58,440 bases of DNA, taken from assembly GCA_034435435.1 (NCBI GenBank), contig DAOTXN010000035.1, positions 1-58,440 of the forward strand. The letters run 5' to 3'. Under the pieces are notes generated by a model. It was not told the origin of the DNA, made no database searches, and worked only from the letters and a program-made list of their open reading frames with translations. The DNA comes from DAOTXN01 sp034435435. GTDB taxonomy: Bacteria > Chloroflexota > Anaerolineae > S140-20. The position numbers and the translations under genes were made by a program. Shown piece by piece: positions 8,447 through 17,545 of this stretch. The number at the start of each line of letters is the position of its first letter. Within the stretch, counting starts at the first letter, position 1.

Positions 8447-11400
8447 CTAACGGTCAGCCGCCTCAAGCAACGCTACCATCTCTTCGACGACCAGGCCGCT
8501 GCCGCCAAAGCTGCGCAAGTCGGCAGCGGCCTCGTCGAATAACGCCTGCCAGGTTTCATAGTCCTCAACGCCTTGCGCAATCGCAATGCCCGCTTCGTAG
8601 GCAGAACGAGCCTCCTCGGTGGCGCCTTCTCCCACATAGAGCAAGGCTTTTTTGAAGGTCAAACGGACACGCAGAGCTTCGGCGACGCTAGATGGGTCTT
8701 GAGTCACATCTCCCAGGTCGCCGATGGCCTCGCCCAGCCGGGAAACGGCTGTGTTTTTTTCGATCAACGCTTGTGCGACTTGCAGGCCGTCATCATAGAC
8801 CTGCCATGCCTCTTCTGCTCGGCCTGCGGCTACCAGCGCCAATCCCCAGTTAAAGAATGGGCGCGGGTCAGAAGGGTCTAGTCTGATCGCCGCCTGCGAA
8901 GCCTGGATCGACAGCTCGTAGTCTCCGCCCTGATAGGCCCACCACCCCAGTAACACCTGGTGCTCATAATCGGTGGGTGTTAGCTCGACCGAGCTGGCAT
9001 AATTGTCCACGGCCTTGTCCATGTCCCCTGCCTGCCGATACAGGAAACCCAGAAACCAGTACCAATCGGGGTTGGGTTGCAGAGCGACCACTGCCTCGTA
9101 ATCGGCGATGACTTGGGCATAATAGTCCCGGTCATATTTTTGGATCAGCGCATAATAGAGATTTCCCCGCCGCAGATGCCATTCAACGTTATTCGGTTCC
9201 AACTTGAGGGCCTGATCAAAGCTCTGAATGGCTTTTTGATAAATCTCCTCACCGCTTGCGTCGGGGCAATCCACCAGGTTAAAATAGATGTACCCCTGCA
9301 CGCTGTAGAGACCGGGGTCGTTCTGGGCCAGCGCCGCAGCCTGTTCAAAGGCTGCTATGGCATCGAGATTCTCTTGAAGATAAATCCTCACTTCTTCTTC
9401 CGTGCGCGGGTTGCGCTCCGAGTCGGCGCAAGCCGACCGGACGCGACCTTCGCTCTCGTCGTACCACGTATAGGTTTCACCTATGGCAAAGTGGGTCCAG
9501 CCTTGACCGGTCCACGCAGGGATTTGGCGAGGATCGACAGTCGCAGCCTGTTCAAAGTACGACAGCGTGGTCAGGAGTGTCTCTCTCCTGACGCTGGGGT
9601 TCGACTCTATTTTGGCCGACTGGTAGGCCACCCAGCCCAGCCCGCTTAGCGCGGCCACGTTGTCGGGTTGTCGCTTGATAACCCACGCATAGTCGGATCG
9701 GGCGGCCTCATAGTTCTCGAGGACCGCGCCACGCTGCTGGGTATGTTTGCGATAGTATTCGCCGATTTGAAACGAGGCGCCCGCCCGAGAGACATAGACC
9801 GGTGTTAACCCCGGGTCATCTGGTCCTCGCCTTTGAATGACGTAGGTATAGTTGTCACGGGCTTGTGTGTAGAGGGCTTGAGCGCGCTCGTTGTCTCCGG
9901 CCTCTTGTTGAGCCTTGGCCCAGATTTCAAAAGTGATCGCCAAGCTGTTATAGTATTCGAGTCGGCCGGGCCTCATTTCGACCGCGCGTTGGATGGCGGC
10001 CACGGCTTCGTCATAGCGTCCCAACTGCGACAGTGTGGCCCCCTGGCTATGGTAGGCGTCGGCGTCGTCTTGGACCCACTTGCCGGCTCGCTCATAAGCA
10101 GTCAGCGCGTTCTCGTACAGACGTTGAGCCTGAACGGGGTCTGTCGTCTCGGCCGCGCGGTGGCGGTTCATGTTCCCCACCGCCAGATAATGATAGGCCA
10201 ATGCCTCTCGTCCCACCAGGCCAAGCGTCACGCCAATGATAGCCAGCGCCGCCGCCGCCGAAATCAGGCGGAGGGGGAGTGCATAGACAAAATCACCGTG
10301 CAGGAAAGCCATGCGCTCCCAACGCCGCGTTGTCACCACGTAAAAAGCCGCCAACCCCACCAAAAAAGCTGCAAACAGGCCCGGCGCGACGTTGGGACGC
10401 CCTATGCGCAGCTTGAGCCAAAGCAGATCGGCTACGGTAAAGGCAGCCAGCAACGCCCCACTCAATCCGATCAACCATACCCGGCGGGTGTGGGGTTTGA
10501 GAAACAGGCGCTCGCGTAGAGGTTGCACGCCCAGCCACCACCCGAGGGGGAACAATAGCCCCAGATAGCTGATACTGTGCAGATTGGCCAGCGAGTAGGG
10601 GAGCGGGTGGAGGGGAGTGCTGAGGGTTTGGGGTGAAACTTGGGCAATCACGACCAGGGCCAAGATGGACAGCAATGTAACGACGAACAGCCGCCCGCTA
10701 TGACTGTGAAAGATGCTAAAGCCAAAGTTGTAGGTGGGGATGGATTTGTTTGGTTGGCTCAGGTGTTGGAGAATAAAGTTGCGGGCGGGCGCATAGCGGC
10801 GAGTCTGCCCGTCAACGATAATGCTGCCCTGCTCGCTGAATATTCCAAAGCGCGAAAAGAGTTGGATGGGCGTGCGAAACACGCTGCGATCTGCCGTGAG
10901 CAATGCGCCCACTTGCGTCCAAGAGATTTTCAAACCTCCCGGCGTACCTTCGGCGCCCCGCCCGACACCTTCGGAATCCACAATGATGTCGAATTGCTGG
11001 CCCTCCTGAAGTGTGCGCAACGATGTGCGTACAGTGAGCCACAGGCCCAACAGCGCATATATTCCCAGATAGAGGGCAACGAACACGAGAATGAGATAAA
11101 GCGCCAAACTCACCTCAGAGCTGGATTCCAGGCGGGCCACCACGCTGAACTGGATATCCGGTTCCATGGCTGCGGTGACGTTTTGACCGGCGCCCAGCAC
11201 AGCCTGTCCGACGCCAAAGTCGGTGCCCGACTCGACCTGGATAGACGTGAACAGGCCAAAAAAGAACACGCCGGCCAACCCGACCAGGGCCAGCAACCGA
11301 AAAATGTACAGCAGCGGCAGGCTGAAGCGAGTGAGATAGCGCCGACGGGTGATCTGAGCGGCGGTCGTCTCGATAGACTGCCGGGTGGCTGCATCGGTTT

Positions 11401-13465
11401 GGGGCAGCGCGCACGCCAGCTGCATTTGCTCCACGACTTCGGTGGCGCTGGCATCGTCGCCCAGTTGATGATACAACTGGGCCGCCTGTTGATAGTGGGA
11501 CACCGCCGGCGCGACCTGCTTTTCCAGGATACAGGCCTGGGCCAACAGAGTTTGTGTTTGGGCGATGCGCTCGGTATGTTGATACGTCACAAAGATCGGA
11601 TGGATTTTTTCTAGCAGCTCGCGGGCCTGCGCCGGTTGACCGTGGCGCAGCAGGGCCTCGGCCAGCCCCAGGCGGGCGCGGGCCGAGCGGTATTCGCCCA
11701 CCGTAATCCCTTCACGGGCCAGCAAGCGCCGATAAATCGTCTCGGCTCGACCAAAATGTCCCAATAGCAGATACAGCCAGGCTAAGTTTTCTTCCACCCG
11801 CCCCAGCCCTTCGTCATCGTTCAAGCGGCGCAAAAGTGTATCGGCGCGATTGAACCAGCCGGCTGCCATGACGAACAGGCGGGCGACGATCCAGTCCATG
11901 TCGCGCCCGACGCGCAAGATGACGGGAAGCAACGCGCGCGCACCCAGGTGTCCTATCAAATACACGGCAATGGGCAAGCGTCCGATAAGCGAGACGATGT
12001 CACGAACGATGTCCCAACGGCTCTGGTCGGGATTGAATGCCTGCCCTCCCCCCCACGTGTTCAGTCCCAGGTCCAGGTGCGCGTGCCCCAGATCGATCAT
12101 GGTCAGGGCGCTCTCCAGATCATCCCCGGCGGTCTGGAAATCTTTGAGGGCGATTTCGAACAGCGCGATGGCCTCCACCCATTGCTCGCGCTGCACCAGC
12201 GTGTTGCCCAAGGCCCGTCGCACGCGCGCTTGCAGCGTGGAGGACAAGCCCTCGTGGCTCAACATGCGCTCGAAGCGTTCCTGGCTGGCCTGCCAACGCC
12301 CCTGCGCCTGGTCCAGCCGTCCGCGCAAATAGTCGACGTGAGCGCGCTGTTCAGGGTTCAGCCAGGCGCGCTGCTCGTTGGCCATGTCCAGATAGCGTTC
12401 GGCGGTGGCCAGGCGATAGCTCTCGTCGGCGGCGTGGAAAAGTTGGCGCAGCAGCACCACGCCGGCGTCCCCATCGACTACCAGGGTATGGTAGAGATAA
12501 TCCTGCAACAACTCGCTGGTCTCTGGCGACATGGTCACCATGGTGCGATTCAAAGCGACTTGGGATTGCGCAAGCGGCCCGCTCTGCAGAGCCAGCGCCT
12601 TGATCAGATCTTGGTCTTGGCAGACGCCGTGTAGCCGCTCTAAAAAGTGTGCGCGCGCCCGCCGATGGACCTGCAGGAAGCCTTCCCGGTCTTTGGCCCA
12701 CTCTTCCTGTAAATAACGGCGCACGTCTTCGCTAAAAGTGTAGCGCTCCCGGTCGTCTTGATGGATAAAAGAGAACCGAGCCATGCGTTCCAGAATCTTT
12801 TCTTCCAGGTTGTCGTCGCTGTCGCGTAGGGCAACCAGCAGCTCCAGGTCGAACCAAAACGGGACGGCGCACAGCCGCACGGCCTCGGCCACTTGGGGGC
12901 GGCTCTTGTTCAGAATGGTCACCACCAACTGTTCCATCAGAGCATCCGGTTGGCCCAGCGCGGGAGTCGTAGCGATGGTGGCGCGGCTTTTGCCATGCAG
13001 GTCATCCAGCCGGTGCTGGATTTGGGCGCGGAATGGGATGGGCAAATAGGGCAGATCAATCGCCTCGGCGTAAAGATCGCGCGCTTCGGCCCGGTCGCCC
13101 TGCTCTTCGGCTTCTTCGGCCCGCCGCATGAGGGTCTGGGCCTTGCGCTGGGCCGCCTGGGCCCGCCGCTCTTTGGCGCTGTCCAAAAGCTCGCTCAGGG
13201 GGTGTAACTCCAGGTCCCAGCTCAAACCGGCGTTGATGGCTTGTTGGACCTGCTCAACGACCGCGTCCCATTCTTGTCTGGCAGCGACGCGGTTAATTTG
13301 CTTCAACAAGTCCACATGGTCCAAGTGACGCTGCAGGATCAGGGCTTGCTGATCGCCGGGCGAAGCCGTTAACCAGGCCTGCACACCCTGCTGAGTTTCG
13401 TCGAATTTGCCTTCCCTGAATAGGGTTTGGAGCACATCAAGGGATGGATAGTTTTGGCCTGTCAT
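8447..13465 (-). CDS. Giant winged-helix/TPR multi-span membrane protein of the CHAT operon
   Basis: 1672 residues, last gene of the four-gene operon, with GGGAG before ATG 13465. Residues 1-170: helical TPR-like region. About 180-265: a region resembling the winged helix that follows a STAND NTPase (AEAVRLCAVPFWFDLELLVAL ... FSEDVRRYLQEEW). About 270-690: TPR-type repeats. About 710-1090: roughly seven membrane segments, starting near 717-740 and 785-810, with a beta-rich cytosolic insert at 820-900. About 1105-1660: canonical TPRs (for example AYERAGKWVQDDADAYHSQG). No NTPase is present, so it may be the sensor and membrane part of a split STAND system whose ATPase is the upstream gene. It could instead be an unrelated TPR scaffold. 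Confidence 0.8.
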   Translation of the reverse strand: MTGQNYPSLDVLQTLFREGKFDETQQGVQAWLTASPGDQQALILQRHLDHVDLLKQINRVAARQEWDAVVEQVQQAINAGLSWDLELHPLSELLDSAKERRAQAAQRKAQTLMRRAEEAEEQGDRAEARDLYAEAIDLPYLPIPFRAQIQHRLDDLHGKSRATIATTPALGQPDALMEQLVVTILNKSRPQVAEAVRLCAVPFWFDLELLVALRDSDDNLEEKILERMARFSFIHQDDRERYTFSEDVRRYLQEEWAKDREGFLQVHRRARAHFLERLHGVCQDQDLIKALALQSGPLAQSQVALNRTMVTMSPETSELLQDYLYHTLVVDGDAGVVLLRQLFHAADESYRLATAERYLDMANEQRAWLNPEQRAHVDYLRGRLDQAQGRWQASQERFERMLSHEGLSSTLQARVRRALGNTLVQREQWVEAIALFEIALKDFQTAGDDLESALTMIDLGHAHLDLGLNTWGGGQAFNPDQSRWDIVRDIVSLIGRLPIAVYLIGHLGARALLPVILRVGRDMDWIVARLFVMAAGWFNRADTLLRRLNDDEGLGRVEENLAWLYLLLGHFGRAETIYRRLLAREGITVGEYRSARARLGLAEALLRHGQPAQARELLEKIHPIFVTYQHTERIAQTQTLLAQACILEKQVAPAVSHYQQAAQLYHQLGDDASATEVVEQMQLACALPQTDAATRQSIETTAAQITRRRYLTRFSLPLLYIFRLLALVGLAGVFFFGLFTSIQVESGTDFGVGQAVLGAGQNVTAAMEPDIQFSVVARLESSSEVSLALYLILVFVALYLGIYALLGLWLTVRTSLRTLQEGQQFDIIVDSEGVGRGAEGTPGGLKISWTQVGALLTADRSVFRTPIQLFSRFGIFSEQGSIIVDGQTRRYAPARNFILQHLSQPNKSIPTYNFGFSIFHSHSGRLFVVTLLSILALVVIAQVSPQTLSTPLHPLPYSLANLHSISYLGLLFPLGWWLGVQPLRERLFLKPHTRRVWLIGLSGALLAAFTVADLLWLKLRIGRPNVAPGLFAAFLVGLAAFYVVTTRRWERMAFLHGDFVYALPLRLISAAAALAIIGVTLGLVGREALAYHYLAVGNMNRHRAAETTDPVQAQRLYENALTAYERAGKWVQDDADAYHSQGATLSQLGRYDEAVAAIQRAVEMRPGRLEYYNSLAITFEIWAKAQQEAGDNERAQALYTQARDNYTYVIQRRGPDDPGLTPVYVSRAGASFQIGEYYRKHTQQRGAVLENYEAARSDYAWVIKRQPDNVAALSGLGWVAYQSAKIESNPSVRRETLLTTLSYFEQAATVDPRQIPAWTGQGWTHFAIGETYTWYDESEGRVRSACADSERNPRTEEEVRIYLQENLDAIAAFEQAAALAQNDPGLYSVQGYIYFNLVDCPDASGEEIYQKAIQSFDQALKLEPNNVEWHLRRGNLYYALIQKYDRDYYAQVIADYEAVVALQPNPDWYWFLGFLYRQAGDMDKAVDNYASSVELTPTDYEHQVLLGWWAYQGGDYELSIQASQAAIRLDPSDPRPFFNWGLALVAAGRAEEAWQVYDDGLQVAQALIEKNTAVSRLGEAIGDLGDVTQDPSSVAEALRVRLTFKKALLYVGEGATEEARSAYEAGIAIAQGVEDYETWQALFDEAAADLRSFGGSGLVVEEMVALLEAADR

Positions 13466-13486
13466 TATTTCGCTCCCATTCCGTGC

Positions 13487-14377
13487 TTACAGCCAATCGT
13501 CGTCGTCATCTTCGAGTTCCAACGAGGCAATGTCGGCCATTTTGCCCAACAGGCCGGGATGCCCGCCGGAAGTCTTGACGATGGTTTCTACGTCCAGGTT
13601 TTTCAAGCCACGCTTTTCGATGATATATTCGGTAATGTGCTCCAAACTAAAGACTTCCAGACCGGTAGAGGCCAGCACGTGCCGCCAGGAAGAGCGGTCG
13701 AATTCGGGCAACGTGCGCCCGGCCAGAATCACGATGGCTTTGGGTAATTGCCCATCGCGGATACGGGCTAACAGCTGGGCCTGAATCCAGCGGTCGGCCT
13801 CTTCAGTCACTTCTTCATAAGAGTCGAAAAAGAACACCGCAGGCTTGTCTTGGGCCAGCTCGGTCAGGCAGGCGAAAAAGGCGTCGGTGATGCGCCCCTC
13901 GATAGCGCGGCGGCTGGTCTCGCTATCGGCCTGGACGTAGAAAAAGTTGTCTTTGATGATGTCGCGCCCGGCAATATCGCCTACTTTTACCTCACTGTCG
14001 CTGACCTGCCCGCCCTGCGTACCGACGCCCAGGTTCACCCCCCCGGCTCCGGCCCCGGTGGAGAGCTGAATATTGACGCCAGTGGATTCGTTGATGGTCT
14101 GGGTGAGCGCGTTAAAGTGGGTGGCGCCCATCTGGTCGCGGGTCTGGCGCACCAGCGCCAAATAGTCCCACGGATGCCGGTCACGAAAGTCAAAATGGGC
14201 GCTGGGGATTTGCTGTAGACTGCATTCGTGGCGCATGCGCTGGATGGTCCAGGTTTTGCCCATCTCGGCCGGCGCCTCGATGGCCATAATCGTCTTGGTG
14301 GTCTCGCCGGTCAGCATTTTGGCAAAGCCGCCGGTCTGTTTTTCACGGTTCACAAACCAGGCCACGTATTCTTTCAT
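13487..14377 (-). CDS. STAND-like NTPase with an inserted Gly-rich GDIAG module
   Basis: About 296 residues. Walker A variant APAEMGKT (residues 35-42; K41), Walker B-like AVFFFDSYEE (D184, E187/E188) and a sensor-like GGHPG (270-274), the GxP mark of STAND ATPases. Inserted at residues 100-142 is a Gly-rich stretch (VGTQGGQVSDSEVKVGDIAG) that matches the C-terminus of the CHAT protein two genes upstream. An acidic tail (LEDDDDDWL) ends it. A frame extension to 14428 exists, but ATG 14377 overlaps the upstream stop (ATGA), has AAGGTG before it and aligns with the paralogue's start. It probably powers the switch of this system. Confidence 0.8.
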   Translation of the reverse strand: MKEYVAWFVNREKQTGGFAKMLTGETTKTIMAIEAPAEMGKTWTIQRMRHECSLQQIPSAHFDFRDRHPWDYLALVRQTRDQMGATHFNALTQTINESTGVNIQLSTGAGAGGVNLGVGTQGGQVSDSEVKVGDIAGRDIIKDNFFYVQADSETSRRAIEGRITDAFFACLTELAQDKPAVFFFDSYEEVTEEADRWIQAQLLARIRDGQLPKAIVILAGRTLPEFDRSSWRHVLASTGLEVFSLEHITEYIIEKRGLKNLDVETIVKTSGGHPGLLGKMADIASLELEDDDDDWL

Positions 14378-15117
14378 GGGTTTGCACCTTTTGTAAAAGA
14401 CTCTATCGAGCACACGTATTCGACCCACGGCGTCGAGCCAAGCGTTGCTGGCGACGCGAGTTGCCCAACACTTTCAGGCCACAGGGCCGGCCGCTCGCCC
14501 TGCCCTGCCATCAACATGACCAGACCCGCCAGACGTCCGTGGTAAGCCCAGGTGAGCAGATTGGTGTGAATCCAATGTTCGACCGGCGGGGGCGTCTGTT
14601 GGTACGAGTCGAGAATAAAGACGACCGGTCCCTTGTTGCACAGCGCCTCCAGGCAGGTATAAAAAGCTCGCGTGACGCGCTCTTCCAGTACGTGCTGTTT
14701 TTCGCGCTGCCTGGCCCGCACAAAGGCAAAATCATCGCGTTCCAGACTTGCTCGCCCCTCGGCCGCCCGCAGGTCTTGGCGTTGCAAATGGCTCACGTCT
14801 TCCAACGAGGGCAGCACTCCTGTGCCGATGACGTTGAGCGCCCGTGTGAGCAGATTAAAGTGCGCCGCGCCCATCTGGTCGCGGGTCTGTCGGACCAGCG
14901 CCAGATAATCCTGGGTATAATCTTCGGCAAAGTCAAAGCAGGCGCAAGGAATGCCCAGTGTGCTGCACTCGTGCCGAAAACGCTGCAAGAGCCAGGCCCG
15001 GTCCACCACCGCCTGGGGGGCCGCCTTTAGCAACAAGTCGGTCTCGCGCCGAAATGCCTGCATCAGGTCGGTGGCCGGTCTCCCGGCGGTAAACCAGGTG
15101 ACGTATTCGTGGAGCAA
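14374..15117 (-). CDS. Degenerate NTPase paralogue (pseudo-STAND protein)
   Basis: 247 residues, aligned along its length with the downstream NTPase (EYVTWF/EYVAWF; QRFRHEC/QRMRHEC; DYLALVRQTRDQMGA identical in both). The Walker A residues G-K-T are replaced by D39-R40-A41, and the Walker B glutamates by Gln (VVFILDSYQQ), so it should not hydrolyse nucleotide. It also lacks the Gly-rich insert and the GGHPG region. TTG 15117 is chosen because the N-terminus then aligns with the active copy and a G-rich Shine-Dalgarno lies upstream. It ends overlapping the NTPase start. Inference: a regulatory or assembly subunit. Confidence 0.75.
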   Translation of the reverse strand: MLHEYVTWFTAGRPATDLMQAFRRETDLLLKAAPQAVVDRAWLLQRFRHECSTLGIPCACFDFAEDYTQDYLALVRQTRDQMGAAHFNLLTRALNVIGTGVLPSLEDVSHLQRQDLRAAEGRASLERDDFAFVRARQREKQHVLEERVTRAFYTCLEALCNKGPVVFILDSYQQTPPPVEHWIHTNLLTWAYHGRLAGLVMLMAGQGERPALWPESVGQLASPATLGSTPWVEYVCSIESFTKGANP

Positions 15118-15118
15118 A

Positions 15119-16378
15119 TTACGCCCCCCCTTTGTCTTTTACCGTCCCGCTGATGTCGCCGAATTGGAATTGCGAGCCGCTCACGCTGCCGCCTTGCGTC
15201 CCGATTTGAATGTTCACGCCAGATGGCTGGGTGGGCGCGGCCTCGGCCGGCCGGGTTTCTCCGGCCGCGGCAGTCGGCGGCGCGAACAGCCGGCCGTCGC
15301 GGTCGCGCATAAACAGCACCGGCACGCCCCAGTCGCGCCGGTCCAGGCCATAGTCCAAATAGATGGCCCGGCGAGCCTGCGACAGGGCCACGTCGATGGG
15401 ATACCAATGGGCCAGGGCGCGGTAAAATTCGCGGGTAAAGCCGACCGCGGCCCGGTCGTAGACCGGGTATTGCATGGCCACTACCGCCGGCACGCCCCGG
15501 CTGACCAGTTGCGGCCCCATGCCGACCATGGCGTCGCCGGCCGAGCGGGTGGCTCCCTGGCAGGCGTTGAGCACCACCAGGCGGGTGTCGGCGTGGCCTT
15601 CCAGCAACTCGCGGAAGGCCCGGTCGGACATTTCTAGCGCGTAATGGTCCTCGTCTTCGACAATGAGCTGGCCCTGTTTGCCGTCGAACGCGCCGTGGCC
15701 CACAAAGTGCAGGGCGTGCGGGCGGTGTTCGCGCAGCGCCTCCGAGATGTCGGCCCGTACGGCGTGGCGCAGCGGCGGGATTTCTTCCAGCAGGTCCTTA
15801 TCGCGCAGGCGCTTGAGGGCCTTGTCCAGGTTTTGCAGCTCGGCCTCTGCGTCGAGGGCGGGCAGACCATACGTGTCCTGCAAGTCTTGCGGGTCCGACA
15901 GGACAGTGAGCAGGCGCAGCTTGCCCTCAGGCGGCGCGGGCGGCGGAAAGACCTGCTGCGGTTCGATAAAGCGCGAGAGAGGCGTGTCGGTCGAGACGGC
16001 GAAAAAGATGTCGCGCTGGCGGTCGTGGGTGAATTCCCACGGCAACGCGGCGATTTCCGGGGCCTGCTCCAGCCGCAGGCGCAGGCGTAACCCTTTGCCC
16101 TCGCCCTGGGCGTAGCCCATGCTGGCGCGGTAGGCATCTTCCACGTCGCCGGGGAACAGGGCCGCAAACAGCCGCCCGCCCAGGTCGAGGAAAAAGTCCT
16201 CGCTGGTCTGTTCGCGCTCCAGCGCCTCCAGCGCGGCCTGCCATTCGGCGGCGGCCGGGTCCAGCGTCACGTCGCCGCCGGCCTGGCCGGAGGTCGAGCG
16301 GGCCAGCACCCGGTAGGCGTGGGGCGCTGAACCGGGGGTGATGTGTAGCTCGAAATCCTGGTATTCGGAAATTGACAT
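15119..16378 (-). CDS. CHAT-domain caspase-like protease
   Basis: 419 residues. The CHAT (caspase HetF associated with TPRs) protease fold is shown by HFVGHGAF with catalytic His228 and VVLNACQG with catalytic Cys273. A typical upstream segment (ALPWEFTHD) and the later VPAVVAMQY and FYRAL motifs are also present. The last 33 residues form a Gly-rich module (QIGTQGGSVSGSQFQFGDISG) shared with the NTPase. Strong ribosome binding site GGAGGAGAGGGG before ATG 16378. As first gene of the operon it is the likely effector, cleaving targets when the NTPase/TPR switch is triggered. CHAT proteases are known in bacterial conflict systems (for example gasdermin- and Craspase-type). Its substrate here is unknown. 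Confidence 0.9.
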   Translation of the reverse strand: MSISEYQDFELHITPGSAPHAYRVLARSTSGQAGGDVTLDPAAAEWQAALEALEREQTSEDFFLDLGGRLFAALFPGDVEDAYRASMGYAQGEGKGLRLRLRLEQAPEIAALPWEFTHDRQRDIFFAVSTDTPLSRFIEPQQVFPPPAPPEGKLRLLTVLSDPQDLQDTYGLPALDAEAELQNLDKALKRLRDKDLLEEIPPLRHAVRADISEALREHRPHALHFVGHGAFDGKQGQLIVEDEDHYALEMSDRAFRELLEGHADTRLVVLNACQGATRSAGDAMVGMGPQLVSRGVPAVVAMQYPVYDRAAVGFTREFYRALAHWYPIDVALSQARRAIYLDYGLDRRDWGVPVLFMRDRDGRLFAPPTAAAGETRPAEAAPTQPSGVNIQIGTQGGSVSGSQFQFGDISGTVKDKGGA

Positions 16379-16399
16379 GTCCCCTCTCCTCCTGCCTGC

Positions 16400-16480
16400 T
16401 TAACCGCACTTTGCCGCGTCGTGCGCTTCCTCTTCAGGTAAGGAAACGACCGCTATTTCAAGTTTGTCGAGCTTGGTCAT
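16400..16480 (-). pseudogene. 26-residue antitoxin N-terminal stub
   Basis: Translates as MTKLDKLEIAVVSLPEEEAH and six further residues, resembling the first helix of RelB-like or other short addiction antitoxins (LEKxIxxLPxEE pattern). It is preceded by GGAG at good spacing and stops after 26 codons, just upstream of the CHAT gene. Likely a truncated antitoxin; a leader peptide of the CHAT operon is an alternative. It starts 46 nt downstream of the VapC-like stop. Confidence 0.45.
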
Positions 16481-16525
16481 TTAGCTCCTTTCCCGCGTTG
16501 CACGGGTGAAATTCCCGGATGCGCG

Positions 16526-16804
16526 TCATGCACCCAGCCAGTTCTCGGATTGAAGTTTGGGGACCGCTCGAAAGTCTTTGTCGGCCGTAAGCAAAAAAAG
16601 GTCATAGCGCAGGGCGACCGCTGCAATAAGGGCATCAACCGTCTCCAATTGCCAACCGTGACGACGCAGCGATATTTGGTGTTCGGCTGTCAACTCGGCG
16701 TCTGTTTCGTCTGCATTCAATCTTTGCAGGATACGCTCACGCAACGGATGGCTCAACGTTACCAATGGTGAGGCATGATTGGTGTCCAGGAGGTCATCCG
16801 TCAT
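16526..16804 (-). pseudogene. Internally deleted VapC-like PIN toxin
   Basis: 92 residues. The start (DDLLDTNHAS) matches the first PIN acidic motif and the end (LIAAVALRYDLFLLTADKDF) matches the last PIN acidic motifs. The 30-40 residues normally between, including the second catalytic acidic residue, are missing. PIN toxins are usually 125-140 residues. It starts 6 nt after the VapB-like gene, as in a vapBC operon. Probably inactive as an RNase. Confidence 0.6.
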
Positions 16805-16810
16805 TTGCCC

Positions 16811-17155
16811 CTATCCACGCCCTTCAGCCACGGCGCCGGCGCGGGTCATTGCCTGCATTTCTGCTTCTACCGCCGCCCATTCTCGACTCCAGGTTGCCAT
16901 ATCAAAATCTGGATCATCGGGTGCATGGCGCAAGGCCTCTGCCAAAGAACCACTGGCCAGACGGATACCGCGTGGATCAGGTGATGTAGCTTTGATCTTT
17001 GCCACCACCTCTTCTGGCGATGGAAATGACTCTTGCATCTCTAGTGCATTGCTCAGGATTTCAAGGGCCAACTCTTCCACCGACAGATATTGCATCCGGG
17101 CCTTGCGTTTCAAGTGTGTTTCTATTTCATCGGGCAGAGTAATTGTAACAGTCAT
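16811..17155 (-). CDS. VapB-like ribbon-helix-helix antitoxin
   Basis: 114 residues beginning MTVTITLPDEIETHLKRKA, a typical ribbon-helix-helix DNA-binding N-terminus. A C-terminal arm follows that would wrap the toxin. ATG 17155 is chosen because GGAAGG precedes it; an upstream in-frame extension lacks homology. It is paired with the truncated PIN toxin downstream. It normally represses its own operon and neutralises VapC by binding. Confidence 0.65.
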   Translation of the reverse strand: MTVTITLPDEIETHLKRKARMQYLSVEELALEILSNALEMQESFPSPEEVVAKIKATSPDPRGIRLASGSLAEALRHAPDDPDFDMATWSREWAAVEAEMQAMTRAGAVAEGRG

Positions 17156-17269
17156 TTGAATACCTTCCGATGTGGGCAATAACAGGCGCCTACAACAGCG
17201 CCACCCTACGCTGCCATTTGGCGCCGTTTGGCTCGCTCAGCTAACCGACGTTGCAGGGAACGCTGACTC

Positions 17270-17545
17270 TCACCCGACGGGCGACCCAACTTGTCGCATT
17301 TGCTCGACCAGTTTCTGCTGTAGCCACAGATTCACTAACGTCTCGACCTGCACGCCCCGCTTTTGTGCTTGCTTTTCAATTGCCGTCAAGAGCTCCACTT
17401 CGATAGGCACGGCACAAGTAACCTCGAACTTGACATCGGACGCGTCAGGGTTATCCAGGTCGGTGAAATCGTGTGTATCCCAAAACTCGCCGATTTTTTC
17501 ATCGGTATCTGCTTGCGAAATACTGCTTAGTCTATTTGCGTCCAT
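17270..17545 (-). CDS. BrnA/CopG-like antitoxin
   Basis: 91 residues with the FWDTHDFTDLDN segment and a CopG-like helix region (VPIEVELLTAIEKQAQKRG) common to BrnA-type antitoxins. It overlaps the end of the upstream toxin gene by 14 nt, the toxin-first order seen in brnTA operons. It should bind DNA and repress the operon. Confidence 0.7.
   Translation of the reverse strand: MDANRLSSISQADTDEKIGEFWDTHDFTDLDNPDASDVKFEVTCAVPIEVELLTAIEKQAQKRGVQVETLVNLWLQQKLVEQMRQVGSPVG

Noticed and set aside
12783..13328. Several plus-strand frames over the giant TPR gene
   Set aside because: Low-complexity, no ribosome binding site, and overlapping a gene with clear TPR content.
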